From NCBI GenBank assembly GCA_022825135.1, contig JAJDYN010000025.1:99865-163864 (forward strand): a stretch of DNA of 64,000 nucleotides, read 5' to 3'. The notes beneath the pieces were generated by a model that searched no databases, was not told where the DNA came from, and saw only the letters and a program-made list of their open reading frames with translations. This DNA is from Gemmatimonadota bacterium. Its GTDB lineage: Bacteria > Gemmatimonadota > Gemmatimonadetes > Longimicrobiales > Gaopeijiaceae. Positions within the stretch are counted from its first letter, which is position 1; the number at the start of each line of letters is the position of its first letter. This document shows positions 1 through 9,827 of the stretch, in pieces. Position numbers and translations under genes: made by a program.

Positions 1-198
1 ACCGAACGCATGATCGAAGGCCTGCTCGAAGGCCGCCGTCTGGTGGACCTCCGCCGCTGGGCCGCCGACGGTTCGCCGGGCGAGGCTCCGTTCCCTGCGT
101 GGGAGGAGCTGTCCCCGCTGTTCGCGGAAGCGCCGACGGCGACCTGCTTCCCCATCGCCGAGAACGAGGTGAACCGGAACCCCAACCTGGGCGGCTGA
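1..198 (+). CDS. SusD/RagB-like outer-membrane lipoprotein, C-terminal fragment
   Basis: The reading frame is open from the first base and ends at a TGA at 196-198, so only the last 65 residues are present. The tail carries EGRRLVDLRRW followed by CFPIAENEVNRNPNL, a pattern typical of the C-terminus of RagB/SusD family proteins, where the last helix and the CFPI-x-E-x-NPN segment close the fold. Family members are outer-membrane lipoproteins that bind nutrients for a SusC-type TonB-dependent porin, so a SusC gene is expected to the left of the window. The substrate cannot be told from this piece. The assignment rests on this tail only. Confidence 0.7.
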   Translation, partial: TERMIEGLLEGRRLVDLRRWAADGSPGEAPFPAWEELSPLFAEAPTATCFPIAENEVNRNPNLGG

Positions 199-298
199 GC
201 GAACGCCGAAGGCGCGGCTCCCGGCTGATGGTGCCGGGAGCCTGCGCTGGTTATTATGCATGGTTGGCATGGACTGACTCCCTCCGGAGGGCTGGACG

Positions 299-1723
299 AT
301 GAACTTCATCACGGGCAAGCACATACCGAGGCGGACATTCCTGCGCGGAGCCGCCGGCGTGGCAGTGGGACTGCCGCTTCTGGATGCGATGATCCCGGCC
401 GGCGGCGGCTGGAGGGAGGTGAAGGCGGCCGTCGACAAGACGCGCCTCGTCGGCATCGAAATGGTGCACGGGGCGGCGGGCTCCAACGACTGGGGCGCGA
501 CCCAGCACCTGTGGTCGCCCGCGCAGATCGGCCGGAACTTCGACCTGAGCACCAGCGCCCTGAGTTCGCTCGAACCGTACCGCGACCACCTCACCATCGT
601 GTCCAACACGGACTGCCAGATGGCGGAGGCGTTCCAGCCCAAGGAGATCGGGGGCGACCACTTCCGCACCAGCGCCGTCTATCTGACGCAGGCGCACCCG
701 AGGCAGACCGAGGGCTCGGACGTGTACATCGGCACGTCGATGGACCAGTTGTACGCCCAGCGCTTCGGCCAGGACACCCCCATTCCGTCCATGCAGCTCT
801 GCATCGAGAACGTGGACCAGTCGGGCGGCTGCGCGTACGGCTACACCTGCGTCTACACCGACTCGATCAGCTGGGCCTCCCCCACCGAGCCGCTGCCCGT
901 CATCCGCGACCCGCGCGTGGCCTTCGACCAACTCTTCGGAGCGGGCGGCACCCCGGAGGAGCGGGTGGCGCGCAGGCGTGAGAACCGGAGCATCCTGGAC
1001 TGGGTGGCCACGCGGGCCGCGCGCCTCAAGACGGAACTGGGGCTCGAAGACCGGGCGCGCCTCGACCGCTACATGGAGAACATCCGCGAACTCGAGCGGC
1101 GCATCGAGATGACCGAGGCGCAGAACCGGAGCGGCGAGGCGCGCGAGCTGCCCGAGGCCCCGGCCGGGGTGCCGGATTCCTTCCGCGAGCACGTCGAACA
1201 GATGTGGGACGTGCAGGCGCTCGCCTTCCAGTCCGACATGACGAGGGTCTTCTCCTTCAAGATGGGGCGCGACTCCTCCGCGCGGGTCTTCCCCGAGAGC
1301 GGCACCGACAAGCCGTTCCACCCGGCCTCCCACCACGGGGGCAACCCGGAGGCGGTGTCGGAGTTCAACCTGATCAACCGCTACCACGTGAGCACGCTCC
1401 CCTACTTCCTGGAGAAGCTGAAGGGCATCGAGGAGGGCGATTCGAACCTGCTCGACAAGAGCATGATCCTCTACGGATCGGCGATGGGCGACCCCAACCT
1501 GCACAACCACAAGCGGGTGCCCTTCATCGTGCTGGGCGGAGCCAACGGACGGCTGGAGGGCGGCCTGCACCTGAAGGCGCCGGACGGCACCCCGCTGGCC
1601 AACGCGATGCTCACGCTGCTGCACGCTCTGGGGCTCGAAGACATGGACGGCTTCGGCAACAGCACCGGCGAGTTCGCCCTGTCGATGCCGACCACGGTGG
1701 CGGAGCAGGCCAGCAGCAGCTGA
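299..1723 (+). CDS. DUF1552 family exported protein
   Basis: A 474-residue protein that starts at an ATG preceded by GGAGGG. Residues 10-18 (PRRTFLRGA) followed by a hydrophobic stretch ending near LLDAMIP look like a twin-arginine signal. The rest matches the DUF1552 family in its typical segments, such as GSNDWGATQHLW near the start, the central charged helix, and the late HNHKRVPFIVLGG and LGLEDMDGFGNSTG segments. DUF1552 proteins normally occur next to DUF1592 cytochrome-like proteins; here the partner is at 7293-9752 on the same strand, with an ankyrin gene and an opposing gene between. Biochemical function is unknown; a periplasmic role beside the DUF1592 protein is inferred from co-occurrence. 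Confidence 0.85.
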   Translation: MNFITGKHIPRRTFLRGAAGVAVGLPLLDAMIPAGGGWREVKAAVDKTRLVGIEMVHGAAGSNDWGATQHLWSPAQIGRNFDLSTSALSSLEPYRDHLTIVSNTDCQMAEAFQPKEIGGDHFRTSAVYLTQAHPRQTEGSDVYIGTSMDQLYAQRFGQDTPIPSMQLCIENVDQSGGCAYGYTCVYTDSISWASPTEPLPVIRDPRVAFDQLFGAGGTPEERVARRRENRSILDWVATRAARLKTELGLEDRARLDRYMENIRELERRIEMTEAQNRSGEARELPEAPAGVPDSFREHVEQMWDVQALAFQSDMTRVFSFKMGRDSSARVFPESGTDKPFHPASHHGGNPEAVSEFNLINRYHVSTLPYFLEKLKGIEEGDSNLLDKSMILYGSAMGDPNLHNHKRVPFIVLGGANGRLEGGLHLKAPDGTPLANAMLTLLHALGLEDMDGFGNSTGEFALSMPTTVAEQASSS

Positions 1724-1732
1724 CGAACGGAT

Positions 1733-1757
1733 CGGCCCCTCGCCACAAGGGGGGCCG
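1733..1757 (+). other. Intercistronic hairpin
   Basis: CGGCCCC (1733-1739) and GGGGCCG (1751-1757) form a perfect 7-bp stem with an 11-base loop between the DUF1552 and ankyrin genes. No T-tract follows, so it is not a standard Rho-independent terminator. It may stabilise or separate the two messages. Confidence 0.35.
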
Positions 1758-1781
1758 TCCACGAAAACCGCCGGAGGCGAG

Positions 1782-3623
1782 ATGAAGGACGTAAGAGGAA
1801 GCGTGCGCCCCCGCCTGGACGTGGTCGCCGTGTTGCTGGCGCTGTTGGTCGCGACCGCCGCCACTCCCCCGGACTCCCCGGTTGCCGACGCGGCCATGCG
1901 CGGTGATCTGGACCAGGTAAGGGAGTTGCTGAGAAGCGGCGCGGACGTGAACGCGCCCCAGAGCGACGGCGTCACCGCCCTGCACTGGGCCGCCGACAAC
2001 GGCGATGCCGCGGTGGCCGGCGTGCTGATCTACGCGGGCGCCAACCTGGCGCCGCTGACCCGCAACGACGCCTACACCCCGATGCACATGGCGGCGCGGG
2101 GCGGGCACGCCGAGGTGATCGCGTTGCTGCTGGAAGCCGGCGCCGATCCGGCGGTGGCGACCTCGCGCACGGGTGTGACCCCGATGCACCTCGCGGCCAA
2201 GGCCGGCAGCGGAGAGGCGATCCGGGCGCTGGCCGCCGGGGGAGCGGAGGTGGACGCCCGCGACCATCAGTGGGGGCAGACGCCGCTGATCTTCGCGGCC
2301 GGCTTCAACCGGCTGGTGGCGGTCAACACCCTGATCGAGCTGGGCGCGGACGTCTCGCTGACCGAGAACGTGCTGCACATGCCTACCCGCTACGCCGTGG
2401 ACCGGGCGGCCAGGGCGGCGCGCAACGAGGTGCTGGAATCCTTCCGGGCGCAGTCCGACAACCCGGAACTCTGGGCCCCCACGCCGCAACAGGTGCAGGC
2501 TGCCTCGGAGGCCGCGTGGCGTGTGCAGGCGCTCCCGGTGGAAGAGATCGTGGGGAAGGCCACCGATCAGCAGATGACCGAGAACCAGCTCGCGCTGCTC
2601 CAGACCAACGCGCTCTCGTATCACGAGATGGTGGGCAACCAGGGCGGGCTGACCGCGCTGCTGCACGCCAGCCGCGACGGCTACCGCGACGTGGTGCGCG
2701 CCCTGCTCGACGCGGGCGCGGACGTCAACCAGGTGAGCGCGGGCGAAAGAAACAGCCCGCTCCTGATCGCGGCCATCAACGGGCACTTCGACCTGATGCT
2801 CGAGCTGCTTGAGCGCGGCGCCGACGCCAGGCTGGCCGACCTCTCCGGGGCGACCCCGCTTTTCGCCGTCATCAACACCCAGTACGCGCCCAAGACGCGG
2901 TATCCCCAGCAGCAGGCCTTCAAGCAGCAGGAGGCCACCCACCTGGAAGTGATGGAGGCCCTGCTCGAGGCGGGCGCCGATCCCAACGTGCAGCTGGACC
3001 GCCACCTCTGGTACCTGGAGTACAACTTCGCCCAGTTGAGCGTGAACATGTGGGGCGCGACCCCCTTCTGGCGGGCCGCCCACGGCACCGACGAGAAGGC
3101 GATGCGGCTCCTGCTCCAGCACGGCGCCGATCCCACCATCCCCACACGCAGGCCCCCCTCGCGCAGGCGCGGGGGCTACGGCGGCGGGGGCGGCGACCGG
3201 GTCGACCCGTCAGGCCTGCCCCCGGTGCCCACCGGCGGCCCGGGCGTGTTCCCCATCCACGCCGCCTCCGGGGTGGGATACAGCGGCGGCGACGGGGCCG
3301 GGCGCGCGGGCGTGTCGCACATCCACGTCCCCAACGGCTGGATGCCCTCGGTGAAGCTGCTGGTCGAGGAACTCGGTGCCGACGTGAACGCCCGCGACCA
3401 CAACGGCTACACCCCGCTGCACTTCGCGGCCGCGCGCGGCGACAACGAGCTGATCCTCTACCTGGTGGAGAAGGGCGCCGACGTGATGGTGGTGAGCCGG
3501 CGCGGCCAGACCGTGGTCGACATGGCCAACGGCCCGGTGCAGCGCATCCAGCCCTTCCCGGAGACCATCGCGCTGCTCGAGGGCATGGGCGCCATCAACA
3601 ACCACAACTGCGTGTCCTGCTGA
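1782..3623 (+). CDS. Exported ankyrin-repeat protein
   Basis: A 613-residue protein whose ATG is 6 bases after GGAGG. A hydrophobic N-terminal segment (residues 12-28) looks like a signal peptide. Ankyrin repeats start at about residue 32 and recur to the end, with the usual GADVNAP, G-x-TALHWAA and TPLHFAA patterns; a central stretch (about 215-275) without clear repeats and a Gly/Pro-rich insert (about 465-500) break the array. The protein ends in HNCVSC, a CxxC-type tail that might bind metal or form a disulfide. Ankyrin proteins are protein-binding scaffolds. The position directly after DUF1552 with 58 bases between suggests co-transcription and a scaffold role for the DUF1552/DUF1592 proteins, which is inference. 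Confidence 0.85.
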   Translation: MKDVRGSVRPRLDVVAVLLALLVATAATPPDSPVADAAMRGDLDQVRELLRSGADVNAPQSDGVTALHWAADNGDAAVAGVLIYAGANLAPLTRNDAYTPMHMAARGGHAEVIALLLEAGADPAVATSRTGVTPMHLAAKAGSGEAIRALAAGGAEVDARDHQWGQTPLIFAAGFNRLVAVNTLIELGADVSLTENVLHMPTRYAVDRAARAARNEVLESFRAQSDNPELWAPTPQQVQAASEAAWRVQALPVEEIVGKATDQQMTENQLALLQTNALSYHEMVGNQGGLTALLHASRDGYRDVVRALLDAGADVNQVSAGERNSPLLIAAINGHFDLMLELLERGADARLADLSGATPLFAVINTQYAPKTRYPQQQAFKQQEATHLEVMEALLEAGADPNVQLDRHLWYLEYNFAQLSVNMWGATPFWRAAHGTDEKAMRLLLQHGADPTIPTRRPPSRRRGGYGGGGGDRVDPSGLPPVPTGGPGVFPIHAASGVGYSGGDGAGRAGVSHIHVPNGWMPSVKLLVEELGADVNARDHNGYTPLHFAAARGDNELILYLVEKGADVMVVSRRGQTVVDMANGPVQRIQPFPETIALLEGMGAINNHNCVSC

Positions 3624-3684
3624 CCGGATCGGGGCTGCGGCTCGCCCGCTCGCCCCGCCTTCCGTTCACTCCTCTTCGCCGCCG

Positions 3685-6600
3685 TCACCCTCCTCTTCCG
3701 AGCCACGCGTCCACGGGCAGGTCGCCGGTGGTCTGGGCGTCCTCGTCCACCCAGTAGTACGGGCCGAAGGGAAGCGTCTCGGGCCACACCTCGTCGAGGG
3801 TGTCGGCTTCGTAGAGCACCCCGTGCTGCATCACGTACTCGATGTCCATGGTGTTGCGGATGTCGTCGAGGGGGCTCGAGCGCAGCACCAGCAGGTCCGC
3901 GAGCTTGCCGGCCTCGAGTGAGCCGATGTCCTGTTCGGCGCCCAGGAAGTAAGCCCCGCCCCAGGACGCCATGCGCAGCGCTCCGAGGGGACCCAGACCG
4001 GCGGCCGCCATCCAGATCTCCCAGTGCATGCTGGTGCCGTGGTGCTCGCCGTGTCCGCCGAGCGCGCCGTCTCCGCCCGCCGCCACGATGTCGGCCAGCC
4101 CCTGCGCGATGAGCGGGAAGCTGTAGTCGGTTTCCGGTCTGAGCATCCGCCTGCGCAGGAAGGCGGTCATGCGCCAGGGCATCCAGCGGCGCTGCTTCTC
4201 CTGCAGCCAGACATCCGATTCCGCGTACCAGTATTCGATGTTCGCCGCGGTAGGGCTGTCGAACATGAAGGGGTTGGAGTAGACGGCTCCCGCCTGCGCG
4301 AAGAACTGCACGGCATCCGAATACAGGGGGACCACGCTGATGGGATGCTCCCAGCCGGTGTAGCCGTCCATCGCCTGGCCCAGGTTGTACTCGAGCTCAT
4401 AGCCTTCGGCGGTGAGGTTCAGGTTCCTGGCGCGCGCCACTTCGGCGATCCACTGGCGCCGGTCGCGACGCGGATGCGAGTGCTGCTTGAGCGAGACCGC
4501 GCCCCACGACTGGAGGCGGTCGATCGCATCTTCGGTGGCCGCGTAGTCGCTGAGCTCCTCGTAGGGAAGGGGATCGCCCGTTGCGAAGCTGCGCGGGCCG
4601 ATCATGCGCCCGGCGCGGATGAGTTCTGCGGTGGGAAAGGTGTTCTGGTGCCAGAGCGAGTTGTCGAGTCGCGTGGTGACGCCGTAGGCGAGATAGATGC
4701 CGGCCTCGTAGTCGCGCAGGGGCCGATGGCCGCGGTGCTCGCGGTTGCTGTGGGAATGCATGTCGACGAATCCGGGGACGATGGTGCGTCCCGAGGCGTC
4801 GATGACGCGATCGGCGCCGGCCGTGTCGCACTCCCCGACGCACACGATGCGGCGCCCGTCCACCACCACCGTGCCGCGTTCCAGCACCTCGTCCTGGCTT
4901 GCGCCCGCCAGGGTCACCAGCCGCGCGTTGGTGAACGCGACCCGCCCGGCCACCTGGCGCCGCTGCACCTCCAGGCGGATGTCGAAGGTGTCGGCGCGCC
5001 GGGCGTCGACGTCGTAGCGGTAGTAGCGCGCGGCGCTCCCGAACTCGACCGTGGAAGCATCGCGCCAGCGCGGAAACAGGCCGCCGGTGCGGCTCAGGCG
5101 CTCGATCGGCAGCGAGCTGTCGCGGCGGTTGAGCGCCACCGGGCCGCCGGCACCTTCCGCAGGCGCGAGCGGGGTCACCCAGATGTCGTTGGCCTCCTGG
5201 AAGGCCAGCCAGCGGCCGTCCGGCGAGGGCGCGACCTCCTCGGCGGACTCGAGGATCATGTGCACCCTGCGGTCCGCGCCGTCCCTGGCGATCGAGGCGA
5301 CCTCGACCCCGGCGTTCGTGATCTCCGGGTAGAAGATGCGTCCGTCCGGGCCCCACGACGGGGCCACGATCGCCGTCCGCTGCACGCGCTCGGGACCGCT
5401 GCCGGTGGGAAGCGCCACCCGCACCACGTGCGTCCCCTCCCCCCCGTCGGCCGGGAAGCGCTGCAGGTCCCACCACGGGTTGTGCGTCACGGTGCGTCCG
5501 CGCAGGGTGGCCCCCGACCCGCGGGCGACCGCGATCTCGCTCCCGTCCGGGCTCCACGCCGGATGCACGTATTCGCCACGCCCCGCGCTCACCTGGACAG
5601 GTGTGCCGCCGCCCGCGCGCACCTTCCAGAGGTGGCCGCCCCCGGTGTCGTCGAGGGTCGTGAAGGCGATCCACTCTCCGTCCGGCGACCAGGCCGGCCC
5701 GAACTCCTGCACGGGCGCGAAGTCCTCCGGCGTGGCGCGGCGCGGGGTGCCCGAAGGCAGGTCGGCCACCCAGACCCGCCCGATGGCCTGGAAAGCTACG
5801 GTGGACCCGTCCGGCGAAGCGGTGTGCCAGCGCAGGAACTCGGCCTCGAAGGGTCCGTCCTCGATGCGGAACCGGAGCCTGGCGCGCTCGGAGATGGTGC
5901 GCTGGACCCGCGCCTCGAAGGGAACCTGCCGCGCCTCGCCGGACGCCACGTCCACCAGGCCGATGGCCCCGCCCCCGGAGATCACGATGGTGCTGCCGTC
6001 CGCGGACCAGGCATATCCGGGCAGGACGCGCAGGCTCTTGTCGCCGCTCTCCATCGCGATGTTGATCGGGTCGACCAGCTTGCGCTCCGCCCCGGTCTCG
6101 AGGTCGAACAGCCACAGCGCGGTGCGCGGGCCGAAGCGGTGGCCCTTGAAGGACACGGTCGCCGCCGGCAGGTGGCGGGCGAAGGCGAGCCGGCGCCCGT
6201 CCGGAGAGGCCTCCGGGGCGAATGCCCCACCGCTCGAGCGCCGTCCGGACGCAGTGCCGAAGGAGGTCCCGCTGGTGATGTCGATGATGTGCCCGCTGCG
6301 GATGTCCATCCGGCGGATCTGGTAGGCGCCGTCGAGCGCGTCCCGGTCGCGGCCCCCTTCGACGTCGTGGTAGTAGACGTAGCGCCCGTCCGGCGACACC
6401 GACGGCCAATGCGCCCCGCCGTCGTCCACCAGCCGCACTCCCGCGCCCCCGTCCCGGTGGTGCATCCAGATGCCCAGGCCGTTCTCGCCCACCCCGCCCC
6501 GCCCGATCGGGTCGCGCCGCACCACGATGAACTCGCCGTCCGGCGTCCACGCCGGTGTGACCGCGCGCGAGTTCAGGTCGTGGAAGACCGCCCGCGCGTT

Positions 6601-7026
6601 CCCTCCGTCCGCGTCCATGACCCACAGGTTGTCCTGTCCCCCGCGGTCCGAGATGAAGGCGATGCTCGCCCCGTCCGGCGAGATGCGCGGGTGGTAGTTG
6701 ACCGCCACCCCGCTCTCCCGGGTGAGCGACTCCGCCGCCCCGCCCTCCGCCGGCACCCGGTAGATGTGACCCAGCAGGTCGAACGCGACCCAGGAGCCGT
6801 CCGGCGCAAGGTCGACCGACATGCGCGTCCCCTCCGTGGTGGTGAAGTCGATCTCGCGCGTCTGGCCGCGGGGCAGGCGCACGTCCCAGCCGTCCTGCGC
6901 CGATGCGGGGCGAGTCGAAGCCGAAATGAGGAGAGCCGGGAGACCGAACGCCGCCATCGCGGCGGCGCGGAAACGGGGCAGACAAGGGTGTCGATGCCGC
7001 AGGGGCAGGGTGGTCGAGACGCGCAT
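3685..7026 (-). CDS. TolB-type beta-propeller / amidohydrolase fusion protein, exported
   Basis: A protein of about 1113 residues. I chose the ATG at 7026 because GGAGG lies just upstream and the following residues form a signal peptide ending near ASTRPASAQ; the frame is open further upstream but lacks such a signal. The first two thirds contain repeated WD40-like TolB/PD40 blades with SPDG motifs (ISPDG, SPDGRYVYY, SPDGRRLAF, WSPDG). The last third is an amidohydrolase: an N-terminal strand with DGRRIVCVGE, the metal motif VDMHSHSN, SLKQHSHP, and a late GSLEAGKLADLLVL segment. Such fusions are secreted or periplasmic hydrolases of unknown substrate, possibly peptide or cyclic amide. It is convergent with the ankyrin gene and divergent from the DUF1592 gene. 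Confidence 0.88.
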   Translation of the reverse strand: MRVSTTLPLRHRHPCLPRFRAAAMAAFGLPALLISASTRPASAQDGWDVRLPRGQTREIDFTTTEGTRMSVDLAPDGSWVAFDLLGHIYRVPAEGGAAESLTRESGVAVNYHPRISPDGASIAFISDRGGQDNLWVMDADGGNARAVFHDLNSRAVTPAWTPDGEFIVVRRDPIGRGGVGENGLGIWMHHRDGGAGVRLVDDGGAHWPSVSPDGRYVYYHDVEGGRDRDALDGAYQIRRMDIRSGHIIDITSGTSFGTASGRRSSGGAFAPEASPDGRRLAFARHLPAATVSFKGHRFGPRTALWLFDLETGAERKLVDPINIAMESGDKSLRVLPGYAWSADGSTIVISGGGAIGLVDVASGEARQVPFEARVQRTISERARLRFRIEDGPFEAEFLRWHTASPDGSTVAFQAIGRVWVADLPSGTPRRATPEDFAPVQEFGPAWSPDGEWIAFTTLDDTGGGHLWKVRAGGGTPVQVSAGRGEYVHPAWSPDGSEIAVARGSGATLRGRTVTHNPWWDLQRFPADGGEGTHVVRVALPTGSGPERVQRTAIVAPSWGPDGRIFYPEITNAGVEVASIARDGADRRVHMILESAEEVAPSPDGRWLAFQEANDIWVTPLAPAEGAGGPVALNRRDSSLPIERLSRTGGLFPRWRDASTVEFGSAARYYRYDVDARRADTFDIRLEVQRRQVAGRVAFTNARLVTLAGASQDEVLERGTVVVDGRRIVCVGECDTAGADRVIDASGRTIVPGFVDMHSHSNREHRGHRPLRDYEAGIYLAYGVTTRLDNSLWHQNTFPTAELIRAGRMIGPRSFATGDPLPYEELSDYAATEDAIDRLQSWGAVSLKQHSHPRRDRRQWIAEVARARNLNLTAEGYELEYNLGQAMDGYTGWEHPISVVPLYSDAVQFFAQAGAVYSNPFMFDSPTAANIEYWYAESDVWLQEKQRRWMPWRMTAFLRRRMLRPETDYSFPLIAQGLADIVAAGGDGALGGHGEHHGTSMHWEIWMAAAGLGPLGALRMASWGGAYFLGAEQDIGSLEAGKLADLLVLRSSPLDDIRNTMDIEYVMQHGVLYEADTLDEVWPETLPFGPYYWVDEDAQTTGDLPVDAWLGRGG

Positions 7027-7292
7027 CGGAGGCCTCCGGGGACCAGGGGTGGGTAGACAATCGCCCTGGGGTCGATAGTGCCGCGCGGCGCGATGCCGGC
7101 GCAAGCGGATTTCGCCGGCGTCCGGGCCAGCGAACAATCCGGCAGGCAGGCGGGCGCGTCCCCGGGGCCGCGCGGCGCAAATCACGCTTGACAGGACCCC
7201 GTCTTCCCCCGCTATTGAAGCTTGTGTTTGTGCGTCCGTTCTCGCACGGGCGCCGCGCTGACTCGATGCGGTTTCCATCGACGGGAGGCACG

Positions 7293-9752
7293 ATGAGGAT
7301 ATTTGTCGCCGGGCTGATGGCTCTCGGCCTGACGGTGGCGGGCATGGAGCCCGGAGTCTCCGGTTTCGACCGGGGGGTTCAAGGCGTGAACCCGGCGAGC
7401 GACATCTCGCTCGCGTTCTCGACCAACCGCCCGCCCGCCGCGCATCCCGCTCCTGAGAGCCTCACCAACATCGTGCAGACGTACTGCGTCGTTTGCCACA
7501 ACGACGTCCTCCTCACCGGCAACACCACGCTGCAGGGCTTCGAGGTCGAAAACGCGACCGACAACGCCCAGGTCGCCGAGCGCATGATCATGAAGCTGCG
7601 CGCCGGCATGATGCCGCCCCCGGGCTTTCCGCGTCCGGCGGGCGACTCGCTGCTGGCCCTGGTGGAGACGCTCGAGTCCACCCTGGACGACGCTGCGGCG
7701 CGCAACCCCAACCCCGGTACCCGAACCTTCCAGCGCCTCAACCGCGCCGAGTACGAGGCCTCCGTGGAGGACCTGCTCGGGCTCAGGATCGACGCCGGCC
7801 TCTACCTGCCCCTCGACACCAAGAGCGCCAACTTCGACAACATCGCCGATGTCCAGATGCTCTCCCCCACGCTCATGGACGCCTATCTGAACGCGGCCGC
7901 CGAGGTCAGCCGGCTGGCGGTCGGCAACCTGGAGGTGCTCCCGAGCGAGACCACCTACTCCAAGTCCGGCTACTTCTCCCAGTGGGAGCGCATCGACGGG
8001 GCGCCCTTCGGCACCCGCGGCGGCATCTCCGCCCTGCACAACTTCCCCGCCGACGGCGAGTACCGCGTCAAGATGGCCTTCGACCACACCACCACGGGAG
8101 AATTCTTCGGCAACGTCACCCAGGGCGAACAGATCGAGATCGCCATCGACGGGGAGCGCGTGGCGCTGCTCAACGTCGACCAGTTCATGCACGTCGCCGA
8201 CCCCAACGGAGCGAACCAGGAGAGCCAGTCCTTCTTCGTCACCGCCGGGCCGCACCAGATCTCCGCGGTCTTCCTGAAGCAGTTCGAGGGGCCGGTGCCC
8301 GACCTCATGTCACGCCACGACTGGTCGCTGGCCGATCGCCGCATCGGCGCGGACGGGTACGGCATCACCGCGCTCCCGCACATCAAGGACCTGACCATCG
8401 CGGGGCCGTTCCGGGTGACCGGCGTTTCCGAGAACCCGGTTCGGCGCCGAATCTTCACCTGCCGGCCCACCGCTCCCGAAGAAGCGGAGGCCTGCGCGCG
8501 CGACATCGTGGCCCGGCTCGGCGCCCGCGCCTTCCGGCGCTCGCTTACGGACCTCGATGCCGCGGAACTCATGGCGTTCTATCGTCAGGGCGAGGAGGCG
8601 GGCGGCTTCGAGACCGGCGTGCGCCTCGCACTGCAGGCGATCCTGGCGAGCCCGGACTTCGTCTTCCGCTTCGAACCGGTCGCGGGCAGCGAGCGCGACG
8701 GCAGCTACCGCATCAGCGAGCTGGCGCTGGCCAGCCGGCTCTCCTACTTCCTCTGGGGCACGCCGCCCGACGAGGAACTGGTGTCGCTGGCCGAGCGCGG
8801 CCGTCTTTCCGGCAACCTGCGGGAGCAGGTCGAGCGCATGATCGCCGACCCGCGTTCCGACGCCCTCGGCACCCGCTTCGCCAACCAGTGGCTGCGCCTC
8901 CAGGACCTGGACCTGGTGCATCCGGACCGCCTGATGTTCCCCGACTACCACCAGCAACTGGCCGATGCCATGACGAGGGAGACGGAACTCCTCTTCATGA
9001 ACCTCGTGCGCGAGGACCGCAGTTTCCTCGAGCTGTACACGGCCGACTACACCTTCGTGAACGAGCGGCTGGCGAAGCACTACGGCATTCCGGGCGTGGT
9101 GGGCGAGGAGTTCCAGCGGGTCCGGTATCCCGACGACCGGCGCGCCGGCATCTTCGGCCACGGCAGTGTGCTCACCCTCACGTCGGTGGCCAACCGCACC
9201 TCCCCGGTGTTGCGTGGCAAGTGGGTGATGGAGGTGGTTCTGGGCACGCCGCCACCGCCTCCTCCGCCGGGCGTTCCCGATCTGGAGGAGACCGAGGCTG
9301 TGGAGGGGACCACCATCCTGACGACCCGCGAGCGCATGGAGAGGCACCGGGCAAGCCCGGTTTGCAACGCCTGCCATCAGTTCATGGACCCGATCGGGCT
9401 GGCGCTCGACAACTTCGACGTGACCGGGAAGTGGCGCATCCGCGAGCACGGCATCCCGCTCGACACGCGCGGAACCTTCTACGACGGCAGCGACGTGACC
9501 ACCCCGCAGGAACTGCGCGCGGTGCTGCTGGAGCGCCCCGAACCGCTGATCCGCCACTTCACCGCGAACCTGATGGCGTACGCGCTCGGTCGGCGGATGG
9601 AGTACTACGACCAGCCCGAGATCCGTGAGATCGCGCGCAAGGCGGCGGCCGAGGGCAACCGCATGTCGGCCTTCATCGTGGGCGTGGTCGAGAGCGAGGC
9701 GTTCCAGATGAAGAGCGCCGTCACGGCGGAGGACGCACAGAGCGGAAGCTGA
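7293..9752 (+). CDS. DUF1592-type cytochrome-like multidomain protein
   Basis: An 819-residue protein; the ATG at 7293 follows GGGAGG and a signal peptide (MRIFVAGLMALGLTVAG). Domains in order: a PSCyt1-like segment with the heme motif CVVCH at residues 65-69; DUF1587 (RLNRAEYEASVEDLLGL); a carbohydrate-binding-like middle part; DUF1595 (ARAFRRSLTDLDAAEL); DUF1592 (ASRLSYFLWGTPPDEEL); DUF1588 with a proline run and a second CxxCH (CNACH); and a C-terminal DUF1585 (HFTANLMAYALGRRMEYYD). This is the full usual architecture. The family is abundant in Planctomycetota, Acidobacteriota and Gemmatimonadota and is thought to work with DUF1552 proteins in periplasmic redox or polymer breakdown, but no activity is proven. 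Confidence 0.88.
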   Translation: MRIFVAGLMALGLTVAGMEPGVSGFDRGVQGVNPASDISLAFSTNRPPAAHPAPESLTNIVQTYCVVCHNDVLLTGNTTLQGFEVENATDNAQVAERMIMKLRAGMMPPPGFPRPAGDSLLALVETLESTLDDAAARNPNPGTRTFQRLNRAEYEASVEDLLGLRIDAGLYLPLDTKSANFDNIADVQMLSPTLMDAYLNAAAEVSRLAVGNLEVLPSETTYSKSGYFSQWERIDGAPFGTRGGISALHNFPADGEYRVKMAFDHTTTGEFFGNVTQGEQIEIAIDGERVALLNVDQFMHVADPNGANQESQSFFVTAGPHQISAVFLKQFEGPVPDLMSRHDWSLADRRIGADGYGITALPHIKDLTIAGPFRVTGVSENPVRRRIFTCRPTAPEEAEACARDIVARLGARAFRRSLTDLDAAELMAFYRQGEEAGGFETGVRLALQAILASPDFVFRFEPVAGSERDGSYRISELALASRLSYFLWGTPPDEELVSLAERGRLSGNLREQVERMIADPRSDALGTRFANQWLRLQDLDLVHPDRLMFPDYHQQLADAMTRETELLFMNLVREDRSFLELYTADYTFVNERLAKHYGIPGVVGEEFQRVRYPDDRRAGIFGHGSVLTLTSVANRTSPVLRGKWVMEVVLGTPPPPPPPGVPDLEETEAVEGTTILTTRERMERHRASPVCNACHQFMDPIGLALDNFDVTGKWRIREHGIPLDTRGTFYDGSDVTTPQELRAVLLERPEPLIRHFTANLMAYALGRRMEYYDQPEIREIARKAAAEGNRMSAFIVGVVESEAFQMKSAVTAEDAQSGS

Positions 9753-9760
9753 TCAGTCCG

Positions 9761-9794
9761 GAGGCGGGGCTTCGGGCCCTATCCCGGGCGCCTC
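9761..9794. terminator. Possible bidirectional hairpin between convergent genes
   Basis: GAGGC (9761-9765) pairs with GCCTC (9790-9794), with further CGGG/CCCG pairing inside. It lies between the DUF1592 stop and the end of the antitoxin/toxin-remnant locus on the other strand. It lacks a T-tract, so the terminator role is only suggested by position. Confidence 0.3.
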
Positions 9795-9827
9795 ACTCTG
9801 CCGCGTTCACGGTCCGGACATGCCCTG

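Noticed and set aside
4024..7056. A 1010-codon plus-strand frame opposite the TolB-amidohydrolase
   Set aside because: Same reason: antisense shadow of a clear gene, no domain or RBS.
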